NCBI GenBank assembly: GCA_023014485.1
Contig: JAJOZX010012218.1
Span: 48,294 to 112,293, forward strand
Direction of reading: 5' to 3'
Source of the DNA: Bathynomus jamesi
Taxonomy: Eukaryota; Arthropoda; Malacostraca; Isopoda; Cirolanidae
Length of the DNA: 64,000 bases
This document shows positions 50,449-63,478 of this stretch, piece by piece. The position numbers and the translations under genes were made by a program. Every line of letters starts with the position of its first letter. Position 1 is the stretch's first letter. The notes below the pieces were generated by a model that did not search any database, was not told where the DNA came from, and saw only the letters and a program-made list of their open reading frames with translations.

Positions 50449-52178
50449 AACTAAAGCATATTATAGCCAAAAATTACTAATTCCAGTTAAATATTTTGAA
50501 AAAAATTCAACCGTATAGAACTTAATTTATAGTCCCATTTTCATTTTTAAATCTAAAAATAGGCTAAATGATGAGATTTGTAAGCTAAAATTTGCATAGT
50601 ATTTACTGTTGGCATATATCATTTCAGGAATTTCATTCACTTTTATAATATTTTAGGGCTACATTAAAGATTCTCTAAAAATTGGATATTAAAACATAGA
50701 AAAAATCGACTTTTTCCATTAATTTTTTGCCTTACTATGATCGACATTTCAATGAAATTTTACGTCGATTTTTTAATTAATTTGGCATTATATAGTTGAA
50801 AACAGTAAGATAAAGCAGTTTTTTATCAACAGTTTCTTATTCGAATGAAAAATATTGAAAAAGATAAGTTCATGTTTTATCATAAGGAAAATGCACAAAA
50901 AGTGCTCAAAACACGGAGAAAAACACATTTTGGTAAAATATTTTAGTTTCAATATGAACGAATTTTAGTGAAATTTTTTGAAGAGTTTTGTCTAGTTTTA
51001 ACAATATATTGTTCAAAACCATAAAGTAAAGCATATTACGGCCAAAAAGTAGTAATTCCAGTTAAATATTTTTAAAAAATTCAACCATATAGATTCGAAT
51101 TTATGGTCCCTTTTTCATTTCTTAATGTAAAAATAGGCTAAATGATGCGATTTTGAAGCTAAAATTTGCATAGTATTTAATTTTGGTATATATCATTTCA
51201 TGAAATCCATTCACTTTTACAATATTTTAGGGCTACATTAAAGATTGTCTAAAAATTGAATCTTAAAATATGCAAAAAATCGACTTTTTCCATTAATTTT
51301 TTACCTTACTATGATCGACATTTCAATGATATTTACGTCGATTTTTGAATTACTTTGGCATTATATAGTTGAAAACAGTAAGATAAAGCAGTTTTTTATC
51401 AACAGTTTCTTATTGGAATGAAAAATATTGAAAAAGATACGTTCATGTTTTATCATAAGAAAAATGCACAAAAAGTGCTCAAAACACGGAGAAAATCACT
51501 TTTTGGTACAAAATTTTCATTTCATTAGAATCGAATTTTAGTGAAATGTTTGGACGATTTTGGTCTAGTTTTCGATATATATTGTACAAAACCATAAACT
51601 AAAGCATATTATAGCCAAAAATTACTAATTCCAGTTAAATATTTTGAAAAAAATTCAACCGTATAGAACTTAATTTATAGTCCCATTTTCATTTTTAAAT
51701 CTAAAAATAGGCTAAATGATGCGATTTGTAAGCTAAAATTTGCATAGTATTTACTGTTGGCATATATCATTTTATGAATTTCATTCACTTTTACAATATT
51801 TTAGGGCTACATTAAAGATTGTCTAAAAATTGGATCTTAAAACATGGAAAAAATCGACTTTTTCCATTAATTTTTTGCCTTACTATGATCGACATTTCAA
51901 TGAAACTTTACGTCGATTTTTGAATTCTTTGGCATTATATAGTTGAAAACAGTAAGATAAAGCAGTTTTTTATCAACAGTTTCTTATTCGAATGAAAAAT
52001 ATTGAAAAAGATAAGTTCATGTTTTATCATAAGGAAAATGCACAAAAAGTGCTCAAAACACGGAGAAAATCACTTTTTGGTACAAAATTTTCATTTCATT
52101 AGAATCGAATTTTAGTGAAATATTTGGACAGTTTTGGTCTAGTTTTCGATATATATTGTACAAAACCATAAACTAAAG
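50449..52178 (+). repeat. Satellite block 16: 3-mer A-B-C (right domain)
   Basis: Monomers start at 50449 (A), 51024 (B) and 51597 (C). It is almost identical to block 15, apart from single-base changes such as GTGAAATTTTTTG in A and GATATTTACG in B. Confidence 0.93.
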
Positions 52179-52940
52179 CAGTGTTTCCCAACCGGGGGCC
52201 ATGGCACATTTGAAGGGGGCCACAGGAAAATGTTAATATTTAGAGGGGCCACAGACTCCATGAAGGGGGCCACAGGACTCAACCTATTGAAGCCTAAATT
52301 ATAGTTAGGCCAATAGATAATTTTAATTTATGTAGTTGAATTACATTTAAAAAAATTATTAATACATATATTTTCCTTTTTTTTAGATATTTTATAATAG
52401 AATTTGAATTTATCTGTAAACAAATATTTTGCATCTTACAAGCTTATTGTGCGGCGCACTCCATTGTGCGCTTGATCGTTATGCGCCTGGCAGCGTTGTT
52501 GACTTGATAAAAATACTTCAGGTTGAAATCCTTACAGTCTGTTTACCACGTGGATCGTCGCTGTAGTGTGTAAGTAGCTCTTATTTGTTTACCCTAATAT
52601 TGCGAAGTTGTAGTAATTTTACTAGTTTTTTTAATTTATAATAGATTGCTATATGTACAGTATTTCTTTTGATTATATTTTTTTATAATTAATACATAAT
52701 ATAAGTAAATAACTGCAAATTTTTGTTAGCCACTGTTTAGTTTTTGTTATGTTTATAGTCCTATGTGACAAATAATATTGTACCTGAATAAAATGTTGTT
52801 TTAATATCCTTTATATATATTTGTTTTTGTAAAATAGAGTTAATCTGCATATTACCAACTGAAAATAATGCTTATAGGGGCCACAGGAAAAAATAAGGTT
52901 CCTAAGGGGGCCATAAGCCAAAACCGGTTGGGAACCACTA
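52179..52940 (+). mobile_element. hAT-type non-autonomous element, copy 16
   Basis: This 762-bp copy shares the same diagnostic changes as copy 15: 20-bp deletion, GAATAAAATGTTG and CCACTA end. Confidence 0.92.
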
Positions 52941-54670
52941 AACTAAAGCATATTATAGCCAAAAATTACTAATTCCAGTTAAATATTTTGAAAAAAATTC
53001 AACCGTATAGAACTTAATTTATAGTCCCATTTTCATTTTTAAATCTAAAAATAGGCTAAATGATGAGATTTGTAAGCTAAAATTTGCATAGTATTTACTG
53101 TTGGCATATATCATTTCAGGAATTTCATTCACTTTTATAATATTTTAGGGCTACATTAAAGATTCTCTAAAAATTGGATATTAAAACATAGAAAAAATCG
53201 ACTTTTTCCATTAATTTTTTGCCTTACTATGATCGACATTTCAATGAAATTTTACGTCGATTTTTTAATTAATTTGGCATTATATAGTTGAAAACAGTAA
53301 GATAAAGCAGTTTTTTATCAACAGTTTCTTATTCGAATGAAAAATATTGAAAAAGATAAGTTCATGTTTTATCATAAGGAAAATGCACAAAAAGTGCTCA
53401 AAACACGGAGAAAAACACATTTTGGTAAAATATTTTAGTTTCAATATGAACGAATTTTAGTGAAATTTTTTGAAGAGTTTTGTCTAGTTTTAACAATATA
53501 TTGTTCAAAACCATAAAGTAAAGCATATTACGGCCAAAAAGTAGTAATTCCAGTTAAATATTTTTAAAAAATTCAACCATATAGATTCGAATTTATGGTC
53601 CCTTTTTCATTTCTTAATGTAAAAATAGGCTAAATGATGCGATTTTGAAGCTAAAATTTGCATAGTATTTAATTTTGGTATATATCATTTCATGAAATCC
53701 ATTCACTTTTACAATATTTTAGGGCTACATTAAAGATTGTCTAAAAATTGAATCTTAAAATATGCAAAAAATCGACTTTTTCCATTAATTTTTTACCTTA
53801 CTATGATCGACATTTCAATGAATTTTACGTCGATTTTTGAATTACTTTGGCATTATATAGTTGAAAACAGTAAGATAAAGCAGTTTTTTATCAACAGTTT
53901 CTTATTGGAATGAAAAATATTGAAAAAGATACGTTCATGTTTTATCATAAGAAAAATGCACAAAAAGTGCTCAAAACACGGAGAAAATCACTTTTTGGTA
54001 CAAAATTTTCATTTCATTAGAATCGAATTTTAGTGAAATGTTTGGACGATTTTGGTCTAGTTTTCGATATATATTGTACAAAACCATAAACTAAAGCATA
54101 TTATAGCCAAAAATTACTAATTCCAGTTAAATATTTTGAAAAAAATTCAACCGTATAGAACTTAATTTATAGTCCCATTTTCATTTTTAAATCTAAAAAT
54201 AGGCTAAATGATGCGATTTGTAAGCTAAAATTTGCATAGTATTTACTGTTGGCATATATCATTTTATGAATTTCATTCACTTTTACAATATTTTAGGGCT
54301 ACATTAAAGATTGTCTAAAAATTGGATCTTAAAACATGGAAAAAATCGACTTTTTCCATTAATTTTTTGCCTTACTATGATCGACATTTCAATGAAACTT
54401 TACGTCGATTTTTGAATTCTTTGGCATTATATAGTTGAAAACAGTAAGATAAAGCAGTTTTTTATCAACAGTTTCTTATTCGAATGAAAAATATTGAAAA
54501 AGATAAGTTCATGTTTTATCATAAGGAAAATGCACAAAAAGTGCTCAAAACACGGAGAAAATCACTTTTTGGTACAAAATTTTCATTTCATTAGAATCGA
54601 ATTTTAGTGAAATATTTGGACAGTTTTGGTCTAGTTTTCGATATATATTGTACAAAACCATAAACTAAAG
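52941..54670 (+). repeat. Satellite block 17: 3-mer A-B-C (right domain)
   Basis: Monomers start at 52941 (A), 53516 (B) and 54089 (C). It is near-identical to block 16. B has CAATGAATTTTACG near 53816, one base short at a site where monomer types differ. Confidence 0.93.
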
Positions 54671-55433
54671 CAGTGTTTCCCAACCGGGGGCCATGGCACA
54701 TTTGAAGGGGGCCACAGGAAAATGTTAATATTTAGAGGGGCCACAGACTCCATGAAGGGGGCCACAGGACTCAACCTATTGAAGCCTAAATTATAGTTAG
54801 GCCAATAGATAATTTTAATTTATGTAGTTGAATTACATTTAAAAAAATTATTAATACATATATTTTCCTTTTTTTTAGATATTTTATAATAGAATTTGAA
54901 TTTATCTGTAAACAAATATTTTGCATCTTACAAGCTTATTGTGCGGCGCACTCCATTGTGCGCTTGATCGTTATGCGCCTGGCAGCGTTGTTGACTTGAT
55001 AAAAATACTTCAGGTTGAAATCCTTACAGTCTGTTTACCACGTGGATCGTCGCTGTAGTGTGTAAGTAGCTCTTATTTGTTTACCCTAATATTGCGAAGT
55101 TGTAGTAATTTTACTAGTTTTTTTAATTTATAATAGATTGCTATATGTACAGTATTTCTTTTGATTATATTTTTTTATAATTAATACATAATATAAGTAA
55201 ATAACTGCAAATTTTTGTTAGCCACTGTTTAGTTTTTGTTATGTTTATAGTCCTATGTGACAAATAATATTGTACCTGAATAAAATTGTTGTTTTAATAT
55301 CCTTTATATATATTTGTTTTTGTAAAATAGAGTTAATCTGCATATTACCAACTGAAAATAATGCTTATAGGGGCCACAGGAAAAAATAAGGTTCCTAAGG
55401 GGGCCATAAGCCAAAACCGGTTGGGAACCACTA
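54671..55433 (+). mobile_element. hAT-type non-autonomous element, copy 17
   Basis: This 763-bp copy has the deletion and the CCACTA end. It has GAATAAAATTGTTG, one T more than copies 14-16; this sub-variant is shared with copies 18 and 20. Confidence 0.92.
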
Positions 55434-56585
55434 AACTAAAGCATATTATAGCCAAAAATTACTAATTCCAGTTAAATATTTTGAAAAAAATTCAACCGTA
55501 TAGAACTTAATTTATAGTCCCATTTTCATTTTTAAATCTAAAAATAGGCTAAATGATGAGATTTGTAAGCTAAAATTTGCATAGTATTTACTGTTGGCAT
55601 ATATCATTTCAGGAATTTCATTCACTTTTATAATATTTTAGGGCTACATTAAAGATTCTCTAAAAATTGGATATTAAAACATAGAAAAAATCGACTTTTT
55701 CCATTAATTTTTTGCCTTACTATGATCGACATTTCAATGAAATTTTACGTCGATTTTTTAATTAATTTGGCATTATATAGTTGAAAACAGTAAGATAAAG
55801 CAGTTTTTTATCAACAGTTTCTTATTCGAATGAAAAATATTGAAAAAGATAAGTTCATGTTTTATCATAAGGAAAATGCACAAAAAGTGCTCAAAACACG
55901 GAGAAAAACACATTTTGGTAAAATATTTTAGTTTCAATATGAACGAATTTTAGTGAAATTTTTTGAGAGTTTTGTCTAGTTTTAACAATATATTGTTCAA
56001 AACCATAAAGTAAAGCATATACGGCCAAAAAGTAGTAATTCCAGTTAAATATTTTAAAAAATTCAACCATATAGATTCGAATTTATGGTCCCTTTTCATT
56101 TCTTAATGTAAAAATAGGCTAAATGATGCGATTTGAAGCTAAAATTTGCATAGTATTTAATTTTGGTATATATCATTTCATGAAATCCATTCACTTTTAC
56201 AATATTTTAGGGCTACATTAAAGATTGTCTAAAAATTGAATCTTAAAATATGCAAAAAATCGACTTTTTCCATTAATTTTTTACCTTACTATGATCGACA
56301 TTTCAATGATATTTTACGTCGATTTTTGAATTACTTTGGCATTATATAGTTGAAAACAGTAAGATAAAGCAGTTTTTTATCAACAGTTTCTTATTGGAAT
56401 GAAAAATATTGAAAAAGATACGTTCATGTTTTATCATAAGGAAAATGCACAAAAAGTGCTCAAAACACGGAGAAAATCACTTTTTGGTACAAAATTTTCA
56501 TTTCATTAGAATCGAATTTTAGTGAAATATTTGGACAGTTTTGGTCTAGTTTTCGATATATATTGTACAAAACCATAAACTAAAG
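55434..56585 (+). repeat. Satellite block 18: 2-mer A-(B/C chimera)
   Basis: Monomers start at 55434 (A) and 56008 (chimera). The second is type B up to GATACGTTC (about 56417) and type C from ATAAGGAAAATGC (about 56435) through the z end and into the transposon. This is what unequal exchange between B and C of an A-B-C unit would leave. Confidence 0.92.
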
Positions 56586-57345
56586 CAGTGTTTCCCAACC
56601 GGGGGCCATGGCACATTTGAAGGGGGCCACAGGAAAATGTTAATATTTAGAGGGGCCACAGACTCCATGAAGGGGGCCACAGGACTCAACCTATTGAAGC
56701 CTAAATTATAGTTAGGCCAATAGATAATTTTAATTTATGTAGTTGAATTACATTTAAAAAAATTATTAATACATATATTTTCCTTTTTTTAGATATTTTA
56801 TAATAGAATTTGAATTTATCTGTAAACAAATATTTTGCATCTTACAAGCTTATTGTGCGGCGCACTCCATTGTGCGCTTGATCGTTATGCGCCTGGCAGC
56901 GTTGTTGACTTGATAAAATACTTCAGGTTGAAATCCTTACAGTCTGTTTACCACGTGGATCGTCGCTGTAGTGTGTAAGTAGCTCTTATTTGTTTACCCT
57001 AATATTGCGAAGTTGTAGTAATTTTACTAGTTTTTTTAATTTATAATAGATTGCTATATGTACAGTATTTCTTTTGATTATATTTTTTTATAATTAATAC
57101 ATAATATAAGTAAATAACTGCAAATTTTTGTTAGCCACTGTTTAGTTTTTGTTATGTTTATAGTCCTATGTGACAAATAATATTGTACCTGAATAAAATT
57201 GTTGTTTTAATATCCTTTATATATATTTGTTTTTGTAAAATAGAGTTAATCTGCATATTACCAACTGAAAATAATGCTTATAGGGGCCACAGGAAAAAAT
57301 AAGGTTCCTAAGGGGGCCATAAGCCAAAACCGGTTGGGAACCACT
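56586..57345 (+). mobile_element. hAT-type non-autonomous element, copy 18
   Basis: This 760-bp copy has the deletion. Its final base is missing, so the right end reads CCACT directly followed by AACTAAAG. It is preceded by the B/C chimeric monomer at 56008. Confidence 0.92.
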
Positions 57346-60223
57346 AACTAAAGCATATTATAGCCAAAAATTACTAATTCCAGTTAAATATTTTGAAAAA
57401 AATTCAACCGTATAGAACTTAATTTATAGTCCCATTTTCATTTTTAAATCTAAAAATAGGCTAAATGATGAGATTTGTAAGCTAAAATTTGCATAGTATT
57501 TACTGTTGGCATATATCATTTCAGGAATTTCATTCACTTTTATAATATTTTAGGGCTACATTAAAGATTCTCTAAAAATTGGATATTAAAACATAGAAAA
57601 AATCGACTTTTTCCATTAATTTTTTGCCTTACTATGATCGACATTTCAATGAAATTTTACGTCGATTTTTTAATTAATTTGGCATTATATAGTTGAAAAC
57701 AGTAAGATAAAGCAGTTTTTTATCAACAGTTTCTTATTCGAATGAAAAATATTGAAAAAGATAAGTTCATGTTTTATCATAAGGAAAATGCACAAAAAGT
57801 GCTCAAAACACGGAGAAAAACACATTTTGGTAAAATATTTTAGTTTCAATATGAACGAATTTTAGTGAATTTTTTGAAGAGTTTTGTCTAGTTTTAACAA
57901 TATATTGTTCAAAACCATAAAGTAAAGCATATTACGGCCAAAAAGTAGTAATTCCAGTTAAATATTTTTAAAAAATTCAACCATATAGATTCGAATTTAT
58001 GGTCCCTTTTTCATTTCTTAATGTAAAAATAGGCTAAATGATGCGATTTTGAAGCTAAAATTTGCATAGTATTTAATTTTGGTATATATCATTTCATGAA
58101 ATCCATTCACTTTTACAATATTTTAGGGCTACATTAAAGATTGTCTAAAAATTGAATCTTAAAATATGCAAAAAATCGACTTTTTCCATTAATTTTTTAC
58201 CTTACTATGATCGACATTTCAATGATATTTTACGTCGATTTTTGAATTACTTTGGCATTATATAGTTGAAAACAGTAAGATAAAGCAGTTTTTTATCAAC
58301 AGTTTCTTATTGGAATGAAAAATATTGAAAAAGATACGTTCATGTTTTATCATAAGAAAAATGCACAAAAAGTGCTCAAAACACGGAGAAAATCACTTTT
58401 TGGTACAAAATTTTCATTTCATTAGAATCGAATTTTAGTGAAATGTTTGGACGATTTTGGTCTAGTTTTCGATATATATTGTACAAAACCATAAACTAAA
58501 GCATATTATAGCCAAAAATTACTAATTCCAGTTAAATATTTTGAAAAAAATTCAACCGTATAGAACTTAATTTATAGTCCCATTTTCATTTTTAAATCTA
58601 AAAATAGGCTAAATGATGCGATTTGTAAGCTAAAATTTGCATAGTATTTACTGTTGGCATATATCATTTTATGAATTTCATTCACTTTTACAATATTTTA
58701 GGGCTACATTAAAGATTGTCTAAAAATTGGATCTTAAAACATGGAAAAAATCGACTTTTTCCATTAATTTTTTGCCTTACTATGATCGACATTTCAATGA
58801 AATTTTACGTCGATTTTTTAATTAATTTGGCATTATATAGTTGAAAACAGTAAGATAAAGCAGTTTTTTATCAACAGTTTCTTATTCGAATGAAAAATAT
58901 TGAAAAAGATAAGTTCATGTTTTATCATAAGGAAAATGCACAAAAAGTGCTCAAAACACGGAGAAAAACACATTTTGGTAAAATATTTTAGTTTCAATAT
59001 GAACGAATTTTAGTGAAATTTTTTGAAGAGTTTTGTCTAGTTTTAACAATATATTGTTCAAAACCATAAAGTAAAGCATATTACGGCCAAAAAGTAGTAA
59101 TTCCAGTTAAATATTTTTAAAAAATTCAACCATATAGATTCGAATTTATGGTCCCTTTTTCATTTCTTAATGTAAAAATAGGCTAAATGATGCGATTTTG
59201 AAGCTAAAATTTGCATAGTATTTAATTTTGGTATATATCATTTCATGAAATCCATTCACTTTTACAATATTTTAGGGCTACATTAAAGATTGTCTAAAAA
59301 TTGAATCTTAAAATATGCAAAAAATCGACTTTTTCCATTAATTTTTTACCTTACTATGATCGACATTTCAATGATATTTTACGTCGATTTTTGAATTACT
59401 TTGGCATTATATAGTTGAAAACAGTAAGATAAAGCAGTTTTTTATCAACAGTTTCTTATTGGAATGAAAAATATTGAAAAAGATACGTTCATGTTTTATC
59501 ATAAGAAAAATGCACAAAAAGTGCTCAAAACACGGAGAAAATCACTTTTTGGTACAAAATTTTCATTTCATTAGAATCGAATTTTAGTGAAATGTTTGGA
59601 CGATTTTGGTCTAGTTTTCGATATATATTGTACAAAACCATAAACTAAAGCATATTATAGCCAAAATTACTAATTCCAGTTAAATATTTTGAAAAAAATT
59701 CAACCGTATAGAACTTAATTTATAGTCCCATTTTCATTTTTAAATCTAAAAATAGGCTAAATGATGCGATTTGTAAGCTAAAATTTGCATAGTATTTACT
59801 GTTGGCATATATCATTTTATGAATTTCATTCACTTTTACAATATTTTAGGGCTACATTAAAGATTGTCTAAAAATTGGATCTTAAAACATGGAAAAAATC
59901 GACTTTTTCCATTAATTTTTTGCCTTACTATGATCGACATTTCAATGAAACTTTACGTCGATTTTTGAATTCTTTGGCATTATATAGTTGAAAACAGTAA
60001 GATAAAGCAGTTTTTTATCAACAGTTTCTTATTCGAATGAAAAATATTGAAAAAGATAAGTTCATGTTTTATCATAAGGAAAATGCACAAAAAGTGCTCA
60101 AAACACGGAGAAAATCACTTTTTGGTACAAAATTTTCATTTCATTAGAATCGAATTTTAGTGAAATATTTGGACAGTTTTGGTCTAGTTTTCGATATATA
60201 TTGTACAAAACCATAAACTAAAG
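57346..60223 (+). repeat. Satellite block 19: 5-mer A-B-Cx-B-C (right domain)
   Basis: Monomers start at 57346 (A), 57920 (B), 58494 (Cx), 59069 (B) and 59643 (C). Cx is an unusually clean C-to-A chimera: C marks up to AAAACATGG (about 58735), A marks from GAAATTTTACG (about 58799) including TTTTTTAATTAATTTGG and the x end. Confidence 0.92.
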
Positions 60224-60985
60224 CAGTGTTTCCCAACCGGGGGCCATGGCACATTTGAAGGGGGCCACAGGAAAATGTTAATATTTAGAGGGGCCACAGA
60301 CTCCATGAAGGGGGCCACAGGACTCAACCTATTGAAGCCTAAATTATAGTTAGGCCAATAGATAATTTTAATTTATGTAGTTGAATTACATTTAAAAAAA
60401 TTATTAATACATATATTTTCCTTTTTTTTAGATATTTTATAATAGAATTTGAATTTATCTGTAAACAAATATTTTGCATCTTACAAGCTTATTGTGCGGC
60501 GCACTCCATTGTGCGCTTGATCGTTATGCGCCTGGCAGCGTTGTTGACTTGATAAAAATACTTCAGGTTGAAATCCTTACAGTCTGTTTACCACGTGGAT
60601 CGTCGCTGTAGTGTGTAAGTAGCTCTTATTTGTTTACCCTAATATTGCGAAGTTGTAGTAATTTTACTAGTTTTTTTAATTTATAATAGATTGCTATATG
60701 TACAGTATTTCTTTTGATTATATTTTTTTATAATTAATACATAATATAAGTAAATAACTGCAAATTTTTGTTAGCCACTGTTTAGTTTTTGTTATGTTTA
60801 TAGTCCTATGTGACAAATAATATTGTACCTGAATAAAATGTTGTTTTAATATCCTTTATATATATTTGTTTTTGTAAAATAGAGTTAATCTGCATATTAC
60901 CAACTGAAAATAATGCTTATAGGGGCCACAGGAAAAAATAAGGTTCCTAAGGGGGCCATAAGCCAAAACCGGTTGGGAACCACTA
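60224..60985 (+). mobile_element. hAT-type non-autonomous element, copy 19
   Basis: This 762-bp copy has the deletion, GAATAAAATGTTG and the CCACTA end, matching copies 15 and 16 in all three marks. Confidence 0.92.
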
Positions 60986-62715
60986 AACTAAAGCATATTA
61001 TAGCCAAAAATTACTAATTCCAGTTAAATATTTTGAAAAAAATTCAACCGTATAGAACTTAATTTATAGTCCCATTTTCATTTTTAAATCTAAAAATAGG
61101 CTAAATGATGAGATTTGTAAGCTAAAATTTGCATAGTATTTACTGTTGGCATATATCATTTCAGGAATTTCATTCACTTTTATAATATTTTAGGGCTACA
61201 TTAAAGATTCTCTAAAAATTGGATATTAAAACATAGAAAAAATCGACTTTTTCCATTAATTTTTTGCCTTACTATGATCGACATTTCAATGAAATTTTAC
61301 GTCGATTTTTTAATTAATTTGGCATTATATAGTTGAAAACAGTAAGATAAAGCAGTTTTTTATCAACAGTTTCTTATTCGAATGAAAAATATTGAAAAAG
61401 ATAAGTTCATGTTTTATCATAAGGAAAATGCACAAAAAGTGCTCAAAACACGGAGAAAAACACATTTTGGTAAAATATTTTAGTTTCAATATGAACGAAT
61501 TTTAGTGAAATTTTTTGAAGAGTTTTGTCTAGTTTTAACAATATATTGTTCAAAACCATAAAGTAAAGCATATTACGGCCAAAAAGTAGTAATTCCAGTT
61601 AAATATTTTTAAAAAATTCAACCATATAGATTCGAATTTATGGTCCCTTTTTCATTTCTTAATGTAAAAATAGGCTAAATGATGCGATTTTGAAGCTAAA
61701 ATTTGCATAGTATTTAATTTTGGTATATATCATTTCATGAAATCCATTCACTTTTACAATATTTTAGGGCTACATTAAAGATTGTCTAAAAATTGAATCT
61801 TAAAATATGCAAAAAATCGACTTTTTCCATTAATTTTTTACCTTACTATGATCGACATTTCAATGATATTTTACGTCGATTTTTGAATTACTTTGGCATT
61901 ATATAGTTGAAAACAGTAAGATAAAGCAGTTTTTTATCAACAGTTTCTTATTGGAATGAAAATATTGAAAAAGATACGTTCATGTTTTATCATAAGAAAA
62001 ATGCACAAAAAGTGCTCAAAACACGGAGAAAATCACTTTTTGGTACAAAATTTTCATTTCATTAGAATCGAATTTTAGTGAAATGTTTGGACGATTTTGG
62101 TCTAGTTTTCGATATATATTGTACAAAACCATAAACTAAAGCATATTATAGCCAAAAATTACTAATTCCAGTTAAATATTTTGAAAAAAATTCAACCGTA
62201 TAGAACTTAATTTATAGTCCCATTTTCATTTTTAAATCTAAAAATAGGCTAAATGATGCGATTTGTAAGCTAAAATTTGCATAGTATTTACTGTTGGCAT
62301 ATATCATTTTATGAATTTCATTCACTTTTACAATATTTTAGGGCTACATTAAAGATTGTCTAAAAATTGGATCTTAAAACATGGAAAAAATCGACTTTTT
62401 CCATTAATTTTTTGCCTTACTATGATCGACATTTCAATGAAACTTTACGTCGATTTTTGAATTCTTTGGCATTATATAGTTGAAAACAGTAAGATAAAGC
62501 AGTTTTTTATCAACAGTTTCTTATTCGAATGAAAAATATTGAAAAAGATAAGTTCATGTTTTATCATAAGGAAAATGCACAAAAAGTGCTCAAAACACGG
62601 AGAAAATCACTTTTTGGTACAAAATTTTCATTTCATTAGAATCGAATTTTAGTGAAATATTTGGACAGTTTTGGTCTAGTTTTCGATATATATTGTACAA
62701 AACCATAAACTAAAG
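60986..62715 (+). repeat. Satellite block 20: 3-mer A-B-C (right domain)
   Basis: Monomers start at 60986 (A), 61561 (B) and 62134 (C). It is near-identical to blocks 15-17. Confidence 0.93.
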
Positions 62716-63478
62716 CAGTGTTTCCCAACCGGGGGCCATGGCACATTTGAAGGGGGCCACAGGAAAATGTTAATATTTAGAGGGGCCACAGACTCCATGA
62801 AGGGGGCCACAGGACTCAACCTATTGAAGCCTAAATTATAGTTAGGCCAATAGATAATTTTAATTTATGTAGTTGAATTACATTTAAAAAAATTATTAAT
62901 ACATATATTTTCCTTTTTTTTAGATATTTTATAATAGAATTTGAATTTATCTGTAAACAAATATTTTGCATCTTACAAGCTTATTGTGCGGCGCACTCCA
63001 TTGTGCGCTTGATCGTTATGCGCCTGGCAGCGTTGTTGACTTGATAAAAATACTTCAGGTTGAAATCCTTACAGTCTGTTTACCACGTGGATCGTCGCTG
63101 TAGTGTGTAAGTAGCTCTTATTTGTTTACCCTAATATTGCGAAGTTGTAGTAATTTTACTAGTTTTTTTAATTTATAATAGATTGCTATATGTACAGTAT
63201 TTCTTTTGATTATATTTTTTTATAATTAATACATAATATAAGTAAATAACTGCAAATTTTTGTTAGCCACTGTTTAGTTTTTGTTATGTTTATAGTCCTA
63301 TGTGACAAATAATATTGTACCTGAATAAAATTGTTGTTTTAATATCCTTTATATATATTTGTTTTTGTAAAATAGAGTTAATCTGCATATTACCAACTGA
63401 AAATAATGCTTATAGGGGCCACAGGAAAAAATAAGGTTCCTAAGGGGGCCATAAGCCAAAACCGGTTGGGAACCACTA
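62716..63478 (+). mobile_element. hAT-type non-autonomous element, copy 20
   Basis: This 763-bp copy has the deletion, GAATAAAATTGTTG and the CCACTA end, matching copy 17. It is the last full copy in the window. Confidence 0.92.
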
